From NCBI RefSeq assembly GCF_001886815.1, contig NZ_CP018099.1:1920501-1984500 (forward strand): a stretch of 64,000 nt of DNA. The letters are read 5' to 3'. Below are positions 9,113 to 17,518 of this stretch, piece after piece (position 1 is the first letter of the stretch; each line of letters opens with the position of its first letter). The position numbers and the translations under genes are program-made. The notes under the pieces were generated by a model. The model searched no databases. It was not told the origin of the DNA and saw only the letters and a program-made list of their open reading frames with translations. The stretch is from Caldithrix abyssi DSM 13497 (GTDB taxonomy: Bacteria; Calditrichota; Calditrichia; Calditrichales; Calditrichaceae).

Positions 9113-9214
9113 AATTACGAATTATGAATTACGAATTACGAATTATCAATTACGAATTACGAATTACGAATTTAATAAAGTAATTATCAATCCTCAATCC
9201 TCAATCCTCAATCC
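9113..9214. repeat. Two adjacent heptanucleotide tandem tracts
   Basis: 9113-9168 holds eight consecutive 7-bp units of AATTACG, with AATTATG and AATTATC variants. After an 18-bp gap, 9187-9214 holds four perfect TCAATCC units. Both have period seven and lie 85-190 bp upstream of the GH13 lipoprotein gene. Such tracts can change copy number by slippage. Whether they affect expression is unknown. Confidence 0.9.
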
Positions 9215-9299
9215 CTCAAACGATGTTCGGTAAATTTGCTTATATTTTCATAAATCTTTACCTTAGTCGTTCAGATATGAGTTACGTATTGGAGGATTT

Positions 9300-11102
9300 A
9301 TGAGGATTTTTTTAATTGGTCTTTTCATTGCTTCAGTTGTTTTTTCATGCGCCAGTCAGGCGCCGCAAGCCGAACGGAATACGGACTGGGCCAGCGGGAT
9401 TGTCTGGTATCAGATATTCCCTGAACGATTTAATAACGGCGATCCGGCCAATGACCCGACGGCCGACGAAGTGCCCGGCGCCGATCTGCAGCCCGGCTGG
9501 CAAATACATCCCTGGACTTCTGACTGGTACAAGATGCAGCCCTGGGAAAAGAAGCAATCCGACCGCTTTTACGACGTTGTTTTTACAAGACGCTACGGGG
9601 GCGATTTAATCGGCGTTATTGAAAAGCTGGATTATTTAAAAGAACTGGGCGTGGAGGCCATCTATTTCAACCCCGTTTTCGAGGCGCCCAGTTTGCACAA
9701 GTACGACGGTTCCAGTTATCATCATATTGACAATAATTTTGGGCCGGACGCTAAAGGCGATATGCAGCGCCTGCGCCAGGCCAACGAAACCGAAGACCCT
9801 TCGACCTGGATCTGGACGAAGGCCGATTCGCTGTTTTTGCAATTAATAAAAGAAGCGCATGCGCGCGGCATCAAAATTGTGATTGACGGCGTTTTTAACC
9901 ACACAGGCACCGAATTCTTTGCCTTTCAAGACGTTATTAAAAATCAGCAGAATTCTCATTATGCCCACTGGTATTCGGTTGTTAGCTGGGACGATCCCAC
10001 CACGCCCCAAAATGAATTCGATTACAAGGGCTGGTGGGGCGTGAAAACTCTGCCGGAATTGAAAGAAGACGAGAACGGCATTGTGGACGGTCCGCGGCAG
10101 TACATCTTTAACGCCACCAGACGCTGGATGGACCCTAACGGCGACGGCGATCCTTCGGACGGTATTGACGGCTGGCGGCTGGATGTGGCGGAAGAGGTGG
10201 CCAAGCCGTTCTGGAAAGAATGGTACGCCCTGGTTAAAAAGGTCAATCCCGGCGCCATTGTAGTTACCGAAATCTGGCACGATGCTTCCGGCTGGATTGC
10301 AGAAAATTTAACCGACGCCACCATGAATTACATGTTTTCGCGAGCGGTTATGGAGTTTTTTATTAATCACAAGATGGCCATTTCCGCCGAAGAGTTCGCT
10401 AAAAAAATGAATGATTTAAAAGAACGGTACGGTCTGAAGAACCTGAATTTGTTGTGGAGCATGCTGGATTCTCACGATACGGATCGCCTGGCCTCCATGA
10501 TACTCAATCCGGATCGCGGTTACGATCGGCAGGCTGGCCCGCGCGACAATCCGCAGTATGTGGTGCGCAAGCCAAATCAGGATGAGCGCGACATTCAAAA
10601 ACTGATTGTCGCCTTTCAGATGACCTTTGCCGGCGCGCCCATCATCTATTACGGCGACGAGGCCGGCATGTGGGGCGCGGATGATCCGGACGATCGCAAG
10701 CCCATGACCTGGCCGGAGATGACATTCGAACCCGAAAGCCATCATCCTCTGCCGGGCAAAACGCGTCCGGTTGACGAAAACGGCTTTGATCCGGAGCTGT
10801 TTAATTTCTACAAAAAATTGATTCAAATCCGACAGCAACATCCAGTCCTGAAACAGGGCGATTTCCAGTTTATTTCGCAAAGCATGACGAACGATCTGCT
10901 GGTTATTAAACGCGTGCTGAATGAGCAACAGGCCTACCTGGTTTTTAACCGCTCGCCTGAGGCGCAAAACGTAACCATTCCCGATGTAACCGCCAGTTCG
11001 TTTAGGGATGTCTGGCGCAATTCGCAGGTAAAAACAGATGGTGGACAGCTTAAAGTGGCAGCCCCGGCCAGAGGATTTGTCATTTTGATTAACGACGAAT
11101 GA
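9300..11102 (+). CDS. GH13 alpha-amylase family lipoprotein (cyclomaltodextrinase/neopullulanase-like)
   Basis: Predicted to hydrolyse alpha-glucans at the cell envelope. The 600-residue precursor starts with a lipoprotein signal (lipobox VVFSC, Cys17). The GH13 barrel has all conserved regions. Region I is IDGVFNHTG. Region II is DGWRLDVAEE, with nucleophile Asp295. Region III is VVTEIWHD, with acid/base Glu324. Region IV is LDSHDTDR, with transition-state stabiliser Asp393. IVWYQIFPERFNNGDP near the N-terminus and the inserted B domain with EDPSTWIWTKADS resemble neopullulanase/cyclomaltodextrinase subfamilies. A short C-terminal beta domain follows from about residue 520. The gene stands alone, with the GGAGG RBS right before the ATG and heptamer repeats upstream. 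Confidence 0.94.
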   Translation: MRIFLIGLFIASVVFSCASQAPQAERNTDWASGIVWYQIFPERFNNGDPANDPTADEVPGADLQPGWQIHPWTSDWYKMQPWEKKQSDRFYDVVFTRRYGGDLIGVIEKLDYLKELGVEAIYFNPVFEAPSLHKYDGSSYHHIDNNFGPDAKGDMQRLRQANETEDPSTWIWTKADSLFLQLIKEAHARGIKIVIDGVFNHTGTEFFAFQDVIKNQQNSHYAHWYSVVSWDDPTTPQNEFDYKGWWGVKTLPELKEDENGIVDGPRQYIFNATRRWMDPNGDGDPSDGIDGWRLDVAEEVAKPFWKEWYALVKKVNPGAIVVTEIWHDASGWIAENLTDATMNYMFSRAVMEFFINHKMAISAEEFAKKMNDLKERYGLKNLNLLWSMLDSHDTDRLASMILNPDRGYDRQAGPRDNPQYVVRKPNQDERDIQKLIVAFQMTFAGAPIIYYGDEAGMWGADDPDDRKPMTWPEMTFEPESHHPLPGKTRPVDENGFDPELFNFYKKLIQIRQQHPVLKQGDFQFISQSMTNDLLVIKRVLNEQQAYLVFNRSPEAQNVTIPDVTASSFRDVWRNSQVKTDGGQLKVAAPARGFVILINDE

Positions 11103-11162
11103 ATCTTTTGCCAACACTCTGCGTAATTTACAGAAGAGTTGTTCTGTAAAAAAGGAGCGCTA

Positions 11163-11441
11163 ATGGATTTTATTATCGCATTTTTCGTTTTTATTGTTGT
11201 GGCCTGGATTGTGTTGAAGCTGTTGGGGCTGATCTTTCATGCGGGCATTTTTATGCTGACCCTGCCCTTTAAATTATTGGGCCTGGTCATCGCGCTCATT
11301 TTAACGCCCTTGATTTTGATCCCCATGGGGCTGCTGGCCGGTTTAACAGCCATTTTAATGCTGCCCCTGGCCATTATTGGCCCGGCGCTGCCTTTTGTGT
11401 TAATTGGGCTGGGAATCTGGGCTATTTTGAGAAAAAATTAA
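11163..11441 (+). CDS. Small hydrophobic membrane protein
   Basis: The 92-residue product is almost entirely hydrophobic. It has two to three membrane segments, including FIIAFFVFIVVAWIVLKLLG and two more after residue 30 rich in Leu, Ile and Gly. No family recognised. The ATG at 11163 is chosen because AAAAAAGGAGCG lies directly upstream; an in-frame upstream start at 11139 would add eight residues and has no RBS. It follows the GH13 gene by 60 bp in the same direction and could be cotranscribed. Nothing shows its role. Confidence 0.7.
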   Translation: MDFIIAFFVFIVVAWIVLKLLGLIFHAGIFMLTLPFKLLGLVIALILTPLILIPMGLLAGLTAILMLPLAIIGPALPFVLIGLGIWAILRKN

Positions 11442-11548
11442 TCGAATGACGGTCGGCCTTTTTTAAAAATAATGATGGAGAGGCCTGAGCGCGCAAGCTT
11501 TGAAAGGGGAATAGGCTGACCATGCGGGAGATTTTTATCCAGTTTCGA

Positions 11549-12634
11549 TTAATTTAAAAACGCTTCAAGATTTTTTACGACAACTTCAGCGCCGCTGGCA
11601 ACCTTAACCCGCGGCGCTTCTTTTTTTTGCAAAACTTCGTTCAGATAATGCGTCCATCTGCCTTCATTAAATGTTTGAGGAGTAATCACCACGCCGGCCA
11701 GATTTTTTTTAACAAACGATTCGATGATGGCGGATTCAGGAAAAAAGGGGCGGTTGACCAGAAGTATTTTCTTTTGATGTAAATAGACTTCGGCGACCGT
11801 GCTGTAACCTGCCTTGCAGACAACCACATCGCAGGCCGCCACCAGATCCGGATGGTAGAAGGGTGAGTGATGCGGTAAAACGACCAGATTGTCGCTGCGT
11901 TCCATTTTGGCCACATCGTGCGGTACAATAAAATAGAAATCTTTAATTTTTTTTAATTCGGAAACAAACCGATGGCGCGTTACGATGCCCCCGGTTGAAA
12001 TGAGAACGACGGGTTTGTCGGTATTCAGTTTCAACGCCTGGCGCGTTGCGCTGGCCGATTTTCTGGCCGGGCGGGCAATGGGCGCCGTTTCGATGGCCCG
12101 CTTATCATTTACCACAAAAGGCCGGGCTTTAAAATGAACATCCACCGATTGGTAAATCGAAGCTAAATAATCGATAAAAGGCAGTAATTCTGGAAATTGC
12201 TCGGTGTAATGTTGGTAAATCCAGTCCCAGGTAAAATTTTCAATTAAAACGGTAGGAATGCCAGCCTTTTTGCCAGCCAGAATTCCAAGCGCAGAAATGT
12301 CGTTTAAAATCAGTCTTACCTGAAATCGCTTTAGTAATCGGGCAAGATCATTAATCTTTTGGGGTTTGAACGGAAAGTGTTTTTTAAGTAATTCAAGCGT
12401 TTGCGGGATGTCTTCTTCAAAAGGAGAGCGTTGCGCCAGCCCCACATCCGTAAAAAAATTAATGTAGGTAAAAGAGCCCCGGGGCAACGAATCTTCAAAA
12501 AACCATTCTGGCGTTTCGCTAAAGATTAAAAAGTGGATGTCGGCAAATTTCTGCAAGAAGGTCTGCATAATGGCGCAGGCTCTGGCTGCGTGTCCGTAAC
12601 CGTGAGAGGTAACGAAAAAGGCCAAATTGATCAT
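11549..12634 (-). CDS. Glycosyltransferase, GT-B fold (MurG/UGT-like)
   Basis: A 361-residue cytosolic GT-B protein. The N-terminal Rossmann half begins with FFVTSHGYGHAARA, the glycine/histidine loop typical of MurG-like and MJ1255-type transferases. The C-terminal half has VLISTGGIVTRHRF and the donor-binding signature VVCKAGYSTVAEVYLHQKK with HH and E residues in the expected order. No signal peptide or transmembrane segment is visible. Donor and acceptor cannot be read from sequence. The ATG has AAGGATG upstream. It is a single-gene leftward unit bordered by the 262-bp repeat region. Confidence 0.85.
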   Translation of the reverse strand: MINLAFFVTSHGYGHAARACAIMQTFLQKFADIHFLIFSETPEWFFEDSLPRGSFTYINFFTDVGLAQRSPFEEDIPQTLELLKKHFPFKPQKINDLARLLKRFQVRLILNDISALGILAGKKAGIPTVLIENFTWDWIYQHYTEQFPELLPFIDYLASIYQSVDVHFKARPFVVNDKRAIETAPIARPARKSASATRQALKLNTDKPVVLISTGGIVTRHRFVSELKKIKDFYFIVPHDVAKMERSDNLVVLPHHSPFYHPDLVAACDVVVCKAGYSTVAEVYLHQKKILLVNRPFFPESAIIESFVKKNLAGVVITPQTFNEGRWTHYLNEVLQKKEAPRVKVASGAEVVVKNLEAFLN

Positions 12635-12847
12635 GGGGCTGCATCCTTTTTAATGGTTATTGGGCTTCGATTAACGGACTGGAATGTAAGAAACACCGGG
12701 ATTTTTTCAAAACTTTTGATTTTTCAATTACCATGGCAACCAGAGAACCTTTCATTTAATCAGCCAATTCACGCAGATTCCGCCGATGATCGCAGAAAGA
12801 AAAATAGAAATCTTTTTAAATATTTGCTGTCATTTAATTGTGTTTTT

Positions 12848-12938
12848 AACTCACCCCCTAACATAGTTAACTTTAGTATTTTCAGTGTACTAACTCCCCC
12901 TCTCTTTTTCAAAGAGAGGGGGAAACAGGGGGTGAGTT
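12848..12938. repeat. MITE-like element nested in repeat unit 1
   Basis: A 91-bp segment with perfect 12-bp terminal inverted repeats (AACTCACCCCCT at 12848-12859, AGGGGGTGAGTT at 12927-12938). Inside is a second hairpin, CCCCCTCTCTT-loop-AAGAGAGGGGG-type, at 12896-12922. No coding capacity. Its size and inverted ends suggest a non-autonomous mobile element or structured intergenic repeat. Confidence 0.75.
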
Positions 12939-13109
12939 TTCCATATCTCAAAACTTTCAATACATTGTACATAAATCGGCGCTATCCGCGAGAGACAAAA
13001 GAGCGCGCCTGGTGTACGGAGGTTTTCATTTCACGCGGATTTCGCAGGTGATCGCAGAAGGAAAAATAGAAATCTTTTTAAATATTTGCTGTCATTTAAT
13101 TGTGTTTTT

Positions 13110-13200
13110 AACTCACCCCCTAACATAGTTAACTTTAGTATTTTCAGTGTACTAACTCCCCCTCTCTTTTCCAAAAAGAGGGGGAAACAGGGGGTGAGTT
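13110..13200. repeat. MITE-like element nested in repeat unit 2
   Basis: Second copy of the 91-bp element, exactly 262 bp after the first, with the same 12-bp inverted termini. A few substitutions fall in the inner hairpin loop (CCAAAA replacing TCAAAG). Its identical position in both units shows it was present before the 262-bp unit was duplicated. Confidence 0.75.
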
Positions 13201-13545
13201 TTCCATGTCTCAAAACTTTCAATACATTGTACATAAATCGGCGCTATCCGCGAGAGACAAAAGAGCGCGCCTGGTGTACGGAGGTTTTCATTTCACGCGG
13301 ATTGCGCAGATGATCGCAGAAAGAAGTAAAAAAAATCTGCGTAAGTGGGCGCGATTCGCGCGAGACGAATTATTATGTTTTAACTCTGGCTTTAACAATC
13401 GTTTTATTGAAAGATTATTTTCGGAAGAGCGGTCGCGGGCTGAGAACAGATTGTATTTCAGTCATTCTTCTGTTGCATTTAATAGGTGAAAATTTTTACC
13501 TTATCGGTTGTGAATTAAAAATTTATTAACCATTAGGGAATTAAA

Positions 13546-13902
13546 ATGGAACGAAATTTATATTTTTATCGTGCCATTGTGCAAAGAGTGTACGACGGCG
13601 ACACCTGCACGGTGGATATTGATCTGGGGCTCAAAACCTGGATCAGGGGCGAACGCATTCGACTGGCGCGAATCGACGCCCCGGAACTGCGCGGCGACGA
13701 ACGGGAAGACGGTTTACGAGCCAGGGATTTTTTGCGCGCTTTAATTGACGGCCGCGAGGTGATTATTCAAACTCTGAAAGATCGCACCGGACGCTACGGT
13801 CGTTACATCGCCGAAATCTGGCTGGTGGAAGAAGACGGTCGCTGGTTAAACGTCAACGATGTGCTGGTAAAAAAGGGATTCGCCGAATATGTTGAATATT
13901 AA
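13546..13902 (+). CDS. Staphylococcal-nuclease-like (SNase) domain protein
   Basis: A 118-residue protein consisting of one SNase OB-fold domain. Visible active-site features are VYDGDTCTVDID (calcium-binding Asp region), IRLARIDAPEL (Arg, Asp and Glu in the order of Staphylococcus Arg35/Asp40/Glu43), and GRYGRYIAEIW (Arg87 equivalent). All catalytic positions are therefore kept. There is no signal peptide, so unlike secreted thermonuclease it appears cytosolic. The first methionine is used; upstream is only AATTAAA with GGGA nearby. It is followed 31 bp later by the lipoprotein peptidase gene and may be cotranscribed. Nuclease activity is probable from the residues; the biological role is unknown. 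Confidence 0.88.
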   Translation: MERNLYFYRAIVQRVYDGDTCTVDIDLGLKTWIRGERIRLARIDAPELRGDEREDGLRARDFLRALIDGREVIIQTLKDRTGRYGRYIAEIWLVEEDGRWLNVNDVLVKKGFAEYVEY

Positions 13903-13933
13903 GGCAGGGGTTAATCAAACGGTGGAGGGCGCC

Positions 13934-15604
13934 ATGCGTTTAATGGGCATTCTAATCTTGAGTATCTTGTTATTCGTTTCTTGCCAAAAACAGAACAGGG
14001 AGGAAGCATTGCAGCAATTTATTGAACAACATGTTGCGAAAATAAAACCGCTGGAAAAAGCGGCCAAAGAAGCATACTGGGAAGCGGCCACAACCGGCAG
14101 GCAAGAAGCCTATAAAAAATCGGCCGAACTGGAATTGAAAATCCGTAAAATCTATAGCAATCCGCAAGAGTTCGCATTTCTTAAAGATTTAAAAACATCC
14201 AAAAAAATTAAAGATCCATTGCTAAAGCGCCAATTGCAAATTCTTTACAATCGCTACCTGCAAAACCAGATCGATTCCACGCTTTTGCGCCAGATGGTGG
14301 AGCTGAGTTCCAAAATTGAAGAGAAGTTCAGCACCTTTCGGCCAACCTTAAATGGCAAAAAAGTGACCAATAACGAAATTTTAGAAATTCTTAAAAACGA
14401 AACGGACAACGCTCGGCGTAAGGCCGCCTGGGAGGCCAGCAAGCAGGTCGGTCGCGTGGTGGCGGATGACATCATTAAACTGGTAAAGTTGCGTAATCAG
14501 GCCGCGCAAAAATTAGGATTCGAAAATTACCACACCATGTCTCTGGAGCTTTCCGAACAACGCGTTAAGCAAATCGATCGCATCATGTGGGATGTGGCCG
14601 AGTACACGCTGGAGCCTTTTTACAACTCCAAAAGAGCGCTGGATCAGTTGCTGGCCCAAAAGTACCATATCTCTGTGCAGCAGTTGCGTCCCTGGCACTA
14701 CCACGATCCCTTTTTTCAGGAAACGCCACAGGTCTTCCAGGTTAATCTGGATAAATATTATGAGAACAATGATGTCAAAGAGATCGCAGTAAAGTTTTTT
14801 GCCGGGATTGAATTGCCTGTGGAATCCATCCTGGCGAAGAGCGATCTTTACGAGCGCGATGGCAAAAATCCCCACGCCTTTTGCGAGGACTTTGACAGAG
14901 AAGGCGATGTGCGTATTCTTTGCAATTTAAAAAATAACGAAAGCTGGATGGAAACCCTTTTGCATGAGCTGGGCCATGCCGTTTACGATAAATACAACGA
15001 TCCTTCTGTGCCCTATTTGCTGCGCGAGCCGGCCCATATCTTTACCACAGAAGGCGTGGCCATGCTCTTCGGGCGCCTCAGCCGCAACCCTTTTTGGATG
15101 CAGCAGGTTTTGAATTTGTCTGATGAAGTACGCCAGCAAATCGAACCCGATTTGAATCGTTACATGCGCTTAAAACAGCTGATCTTTGCCCGCTGGGCAC
15201 TGGTGATGTATAATTTTGAAAAGGCGCTTTACAAAAATCCCGATCGCAATCTCAATAAATTATGGTGGAAAATGGTTCAACAATATCAACTGGTTACCCC
15301 TCCGGAGAACAGAGATGAGCCGGACTGGGCCTCTAAAATTCATTTTGCCATTGCCCCCTGTTACTACCACAACTACATGTTAGGCGAACTATTTGCCTCG
15401 CAATTGCACATGTACATCACGCATCATATTTACAAAACTAAAAACTGGCAAAAGGTCACGTACGTTAATGACCCGCGCGTAGGACAATACTTAAAAGAAA
15501 AGGTCTTTAAACCGGGGAAAACCTATCCCTGGAATCAGATGATCGAAAAAGCCACCGGCAGCAAGTTGAAGGTGGATTACTTTGCCAGCCAGTTTCTTGA
15601 ATAA
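13934..15604 (+). CDS. Lipid-anchored gluzincin metallopeptidase (M2/M3-like peptidyl-dipeptidase)
   Basis: Probably a zinc carboxydipeptidase at the cell envelope. The start is ATG 13934 with GGAGGG nine bases upstream, giving 556 residues and a lipoprotein signal (lipobox LLFVSC, Cys17). An upstream in-frame start at 13889 would bury the signal. The zinc motif HELGH is at residues 344-348, and the third ligand is probably Glu373 in TTEGVAM, a spacing like that of angiotensin-converting enzyme and thimet oligopeptidase. The helical C-terminal part with IHFAIAPCYYHNYMLGELFA supports the M2 (ACE-like) family more than M3. It follows the SNase gene closely. The substrate is unknown. Confidence 0.85.
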   Translation: MRLMGILILSILLFVSCQKQNREEALQQFIEQHVAKIKPLEKAAKEAYWEAATTGRQEAYKKSAELELKIRKIYSNPQEFAFLKDLKTSKKIKDPLLKRQLQILYNRYLQNQIDSTLLRQMVELSSKIEEKFSTFRPTLNGKKVTNNEILEILKNETDNARRKAAWEASKQVGRVVADDIIKLVKLRNQAAQKLGFENYHTMSLELSEQRVKQIDRIMWDVAEYTLEPFYNSKRALDQLLAQKYHISVQQLRPWHYHDPFFQETPQVFQVNLDKYYENNDVKEIAVKFFAGIELPVESILAKSDLYERDGKNPHAFCEDFDREGDVRILCNLKNNESWMETLLHELGHAVYDKYNDPSVPYLLREPAHIFTTEGVAMLFGRLSRNPFWMQQVLNLSDEVRQQIEPDLNRYMRLKQLIFARWALVMYNFEKALYKNPDRNLNKLWWKMVQQYQLVTPPENRDEPDWASKIHFAIAPCYYHNYMLGELFASQLHMYITHHIYKTKNWQKVTYVNDPRVGQYLKEKVFKPGKTYPWNQMIEKATGSKLKVDYFASQFLE

Positions 15605-15655
15605 TGATGACTCAAAGCGAAAGCGCTGTGCAAAAAGAAGAAGGAGGGTGATAAG

Positions 15656-17362
15656 ATGAGAACGATGGCGCTCTGGTTAATGTTGACGTTAGGTTTGATT
15701 ACGGCCTGCCAGAAAGGGCCGGAAGCGGATCTGATCTTGCTCAATGGTCGAATTGTAACCCTGGATTCTCACAACACCATTGCTCAGGCGCTTGCTGTAA
15801 AAGGCGATCGGATTTTAGCCGTGGGCAAAACCGCGGAGATCGAAAAAATGAAAGGAGAAACCACGCGCGTCATCGATCTTAAAGGCGCGCTGGTCACGCC
15901 GGGCCTCATCGAAGGTCACGCCCACTTTTTGGGATTGGGTGAAGCGCTGCTGCGATTGGACCTCACGCGCACGCGCAGCTGGCAGGACATTGTGGATAGC
16001 GTTGCCCATCGAGCGGCGCAGGCTAAAGCGGGCGAGTGGATTATCGGCCGGGGCTGGCACCAGGAAAAGTGGGACAGCCGTCCCAAAAAATTGGTCGAAG
16101 GCTATCCGGTTCATGACGCTTTAAGTCAGGTTTCTCCGGAAAATCCCGTAATTTTAACCCATGCCAGCGGCCATGCCCTGTTTATTAACCGCAAGGCGAT
16201 GGAAATGGCCGGTATTACGCGTCAAACGCCCAATCCGAAGGGCGGCAAAATCATACGCGATGCGCGGGGGAATCCCACCGGCGTACTGCTGGAAAACGCC
16301 ATGGACCTGGTATGGAAGGTTTACCACCAGCAGGTTGGCGAAAATCCACAACAGCAAAAATTGCGCGCCGCAAAAAAAGCGATGCAAGCCTGCCTTAAAA
16401 ACGGCATTACCAGCTTTCATGACGCCGGCGCCTCTTTTGCCGATATTGAGTTTTTTAAGCGTCTGGCCGAAACAGAACAGTTGAAAGTGCGCCTGTATGT
16501 GATGATTTTAGAGCCCGATCAGCGCTTGCGGCAAATGTTAAGTCAATACCGTCTGATCGGCTACGCCAATAACTTTTTAACGGTGCGCGCCATCAAACGC
16601 TACATGGATGGAGCCCTGGGCTCGCACGGGGCATGGCTGTTTAAACCGTACGACGACGCTCCCGGCAGCGTGGGCTATAATGTCATCTCGCCAGATTCCC
16701 TGCTGGCCACGGCGCGTATCGCCATCAAACACGGATTTCAGTTGTGCACGCACGCTATTGGCGACCGCGCCAATCATGAAGTGCTGGACGTTTACGAGCG
16801 GGTCTTTAAAGAAAATCCGGATAAACAAGATTTACGCTGGCGCATTGAACACGCCCAGTTGATTCATCCCGTTGACGTACCCCGTTTTGCCAGCCTGGGC
16901 GTGATTGCGGCCATGCAGGGCATTCACTGCACATCGGACGGGCCCTGGGTGGAACAGCGCATCGGCGAAAAACGCGCCCGCGAAGAGGCCTACCTGTGGC
17001 AAACGCTCTGGCAAAGCGGCGCGGTGGTGGCCAACGGCACCGATGCTCCAGTGGAGCCCATTGATCCCCTGGCCAATTTTTACGCTCTAATTACACGACG
17101 CATGAAAAACGGAGCCTACTTTTATCCGGAACAGAGCCTGGATGCCATGCAGGCGCTAAAAGCCTACACTTACAATAATGCCTACGCCGCCTTTGAAGAG
17201 CAGTTAAAAGGCAGCCTGGAACCCGGCAAGCTGGCAGACGTAACCGTTTTTTCGCGCGATATTTTAAACGATCCGCCTTACAAAATTCCATCGACTAAGG
17301 TGCTTTACACCATCATCGGCGGAAAGATTGTTTACCAGGCGGCGGATCGAACGGTTGAATAG
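15656..17362 (+). CDS. YtcJ-like amidohydrolase lipoprotein
   Basis: Metal-dependent hydrolase of the amidohydrolase superfamily (amidohydrolase 3/YtcJ group). The 568-residue precursor has a lipobox at GLITAC (Cys18), so it acts at the envelope. Conserved parts in order are EGHAHFLGLG (metal HxH), THASGHALFINR, a probable metal-bridging region around RAIKRYMDGALGSHGAWL, LCTHAIGDRANHEVLD, WRIEHAQLI, and NGTDAPVEPIDPL with the catalytic Asp. The ATG has GAAGGAGGGTGATAAG upstream. It lies 51 bp after the peptidase gene, and the next gene is also a lipoprotein. YtcJ-type enzymes have poorly known substrates, so specificity is left open. Confidence 0.9.
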   Translation: MRTMALWLMLTLGLITACQKGPEADLILLNGRIVTLDSHNTIAQALAVKGDRILAVGKTAEIEKMKGETTRVIDLKGALVTPGLIEGHAHFLGLGEALLRLDLTRTRSWQDIVDSVAHRAAQAKAGEWIIGRGWHQEKWDSRPKKLVEGYPVHDALSQVSPENPVILTHASGHALFINRKAMEMAGITRQTPNPKGGKIIRDARGNPTGVLLENAMDLVWKVYHQQVGENPQQQKLRAAKKAMQACLKNGITSFHDAGASFADIEFFKRLAETEQLKVRLYVMILEPDQRLRQMLSQYRLIGYANNFLTVRAIKRYMDGALGSHGAWLFKPYDDAPGSVGYNVISPDSLLATARIAIKHGFQLCTHAIGDRANHEVLDVYERVFKENPDKQDLRWRIEHAQLIHPVDVPRFASLGVIAAMQGIHCTSDGPWVEQRIGEKRAREEAYLWQTLWQSGAVVANGTDAPVEPIDPLANFYALITRRMKNGAYFYPEQSLDAMQALKAYTYNNAYAAFEEQLKGSLEPGKLADVTVFSRDILNDPPYKIPSTKVLYTIIGGKIVYQAADRTVE

Positions 17363-17518
17363 GGAAAGGCCGGAGGAGAAAGAAGGGAAGGAAGTGAAGA
17401 GTGTATAGAGGGGAAAAGATGTTTTGCGGCTAATAGGAGAAGCTAAATTCCTAAACTCCTAACCCCCTAAACCCTTCCCATTCTTACCGGCCCATCAAAT
17501 CAATTTGGGAGGGCCAGA

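Larger units (their letters stand above)
12772..13360. repeat. Tandem 262-bp repeat, two full units and a short third element
   Basis: Two near-identical direct repeats with period 262 bp begin at 12771 and 13033. A truncated third begins at 13295. Each full unit starts with a CGCAGATT/CGCGGATT-CGC-GATGATCGCAGA block and has a related inverted end near CTATCCGCG (about 12982-12990 and 13244-13252). The third element (about 13296-13360) has imperfect 25-bp inverted ends matching at 17 positions. A 43-bp spacer separates units. Short ORFs of 67-75 codons here are copies of the repeat in several frames and are not considered genes. The stretch 12635-13545 contains no other gene. Confidence 0.9.

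Noticed and set aside
12769-13489. Short ORFs of 67-94 codons on both strands
   Set aside because: They are translations of the 262-bp repeat. The same peptides recur in each copy, and the reading frames cross the hairpins; no RBS.
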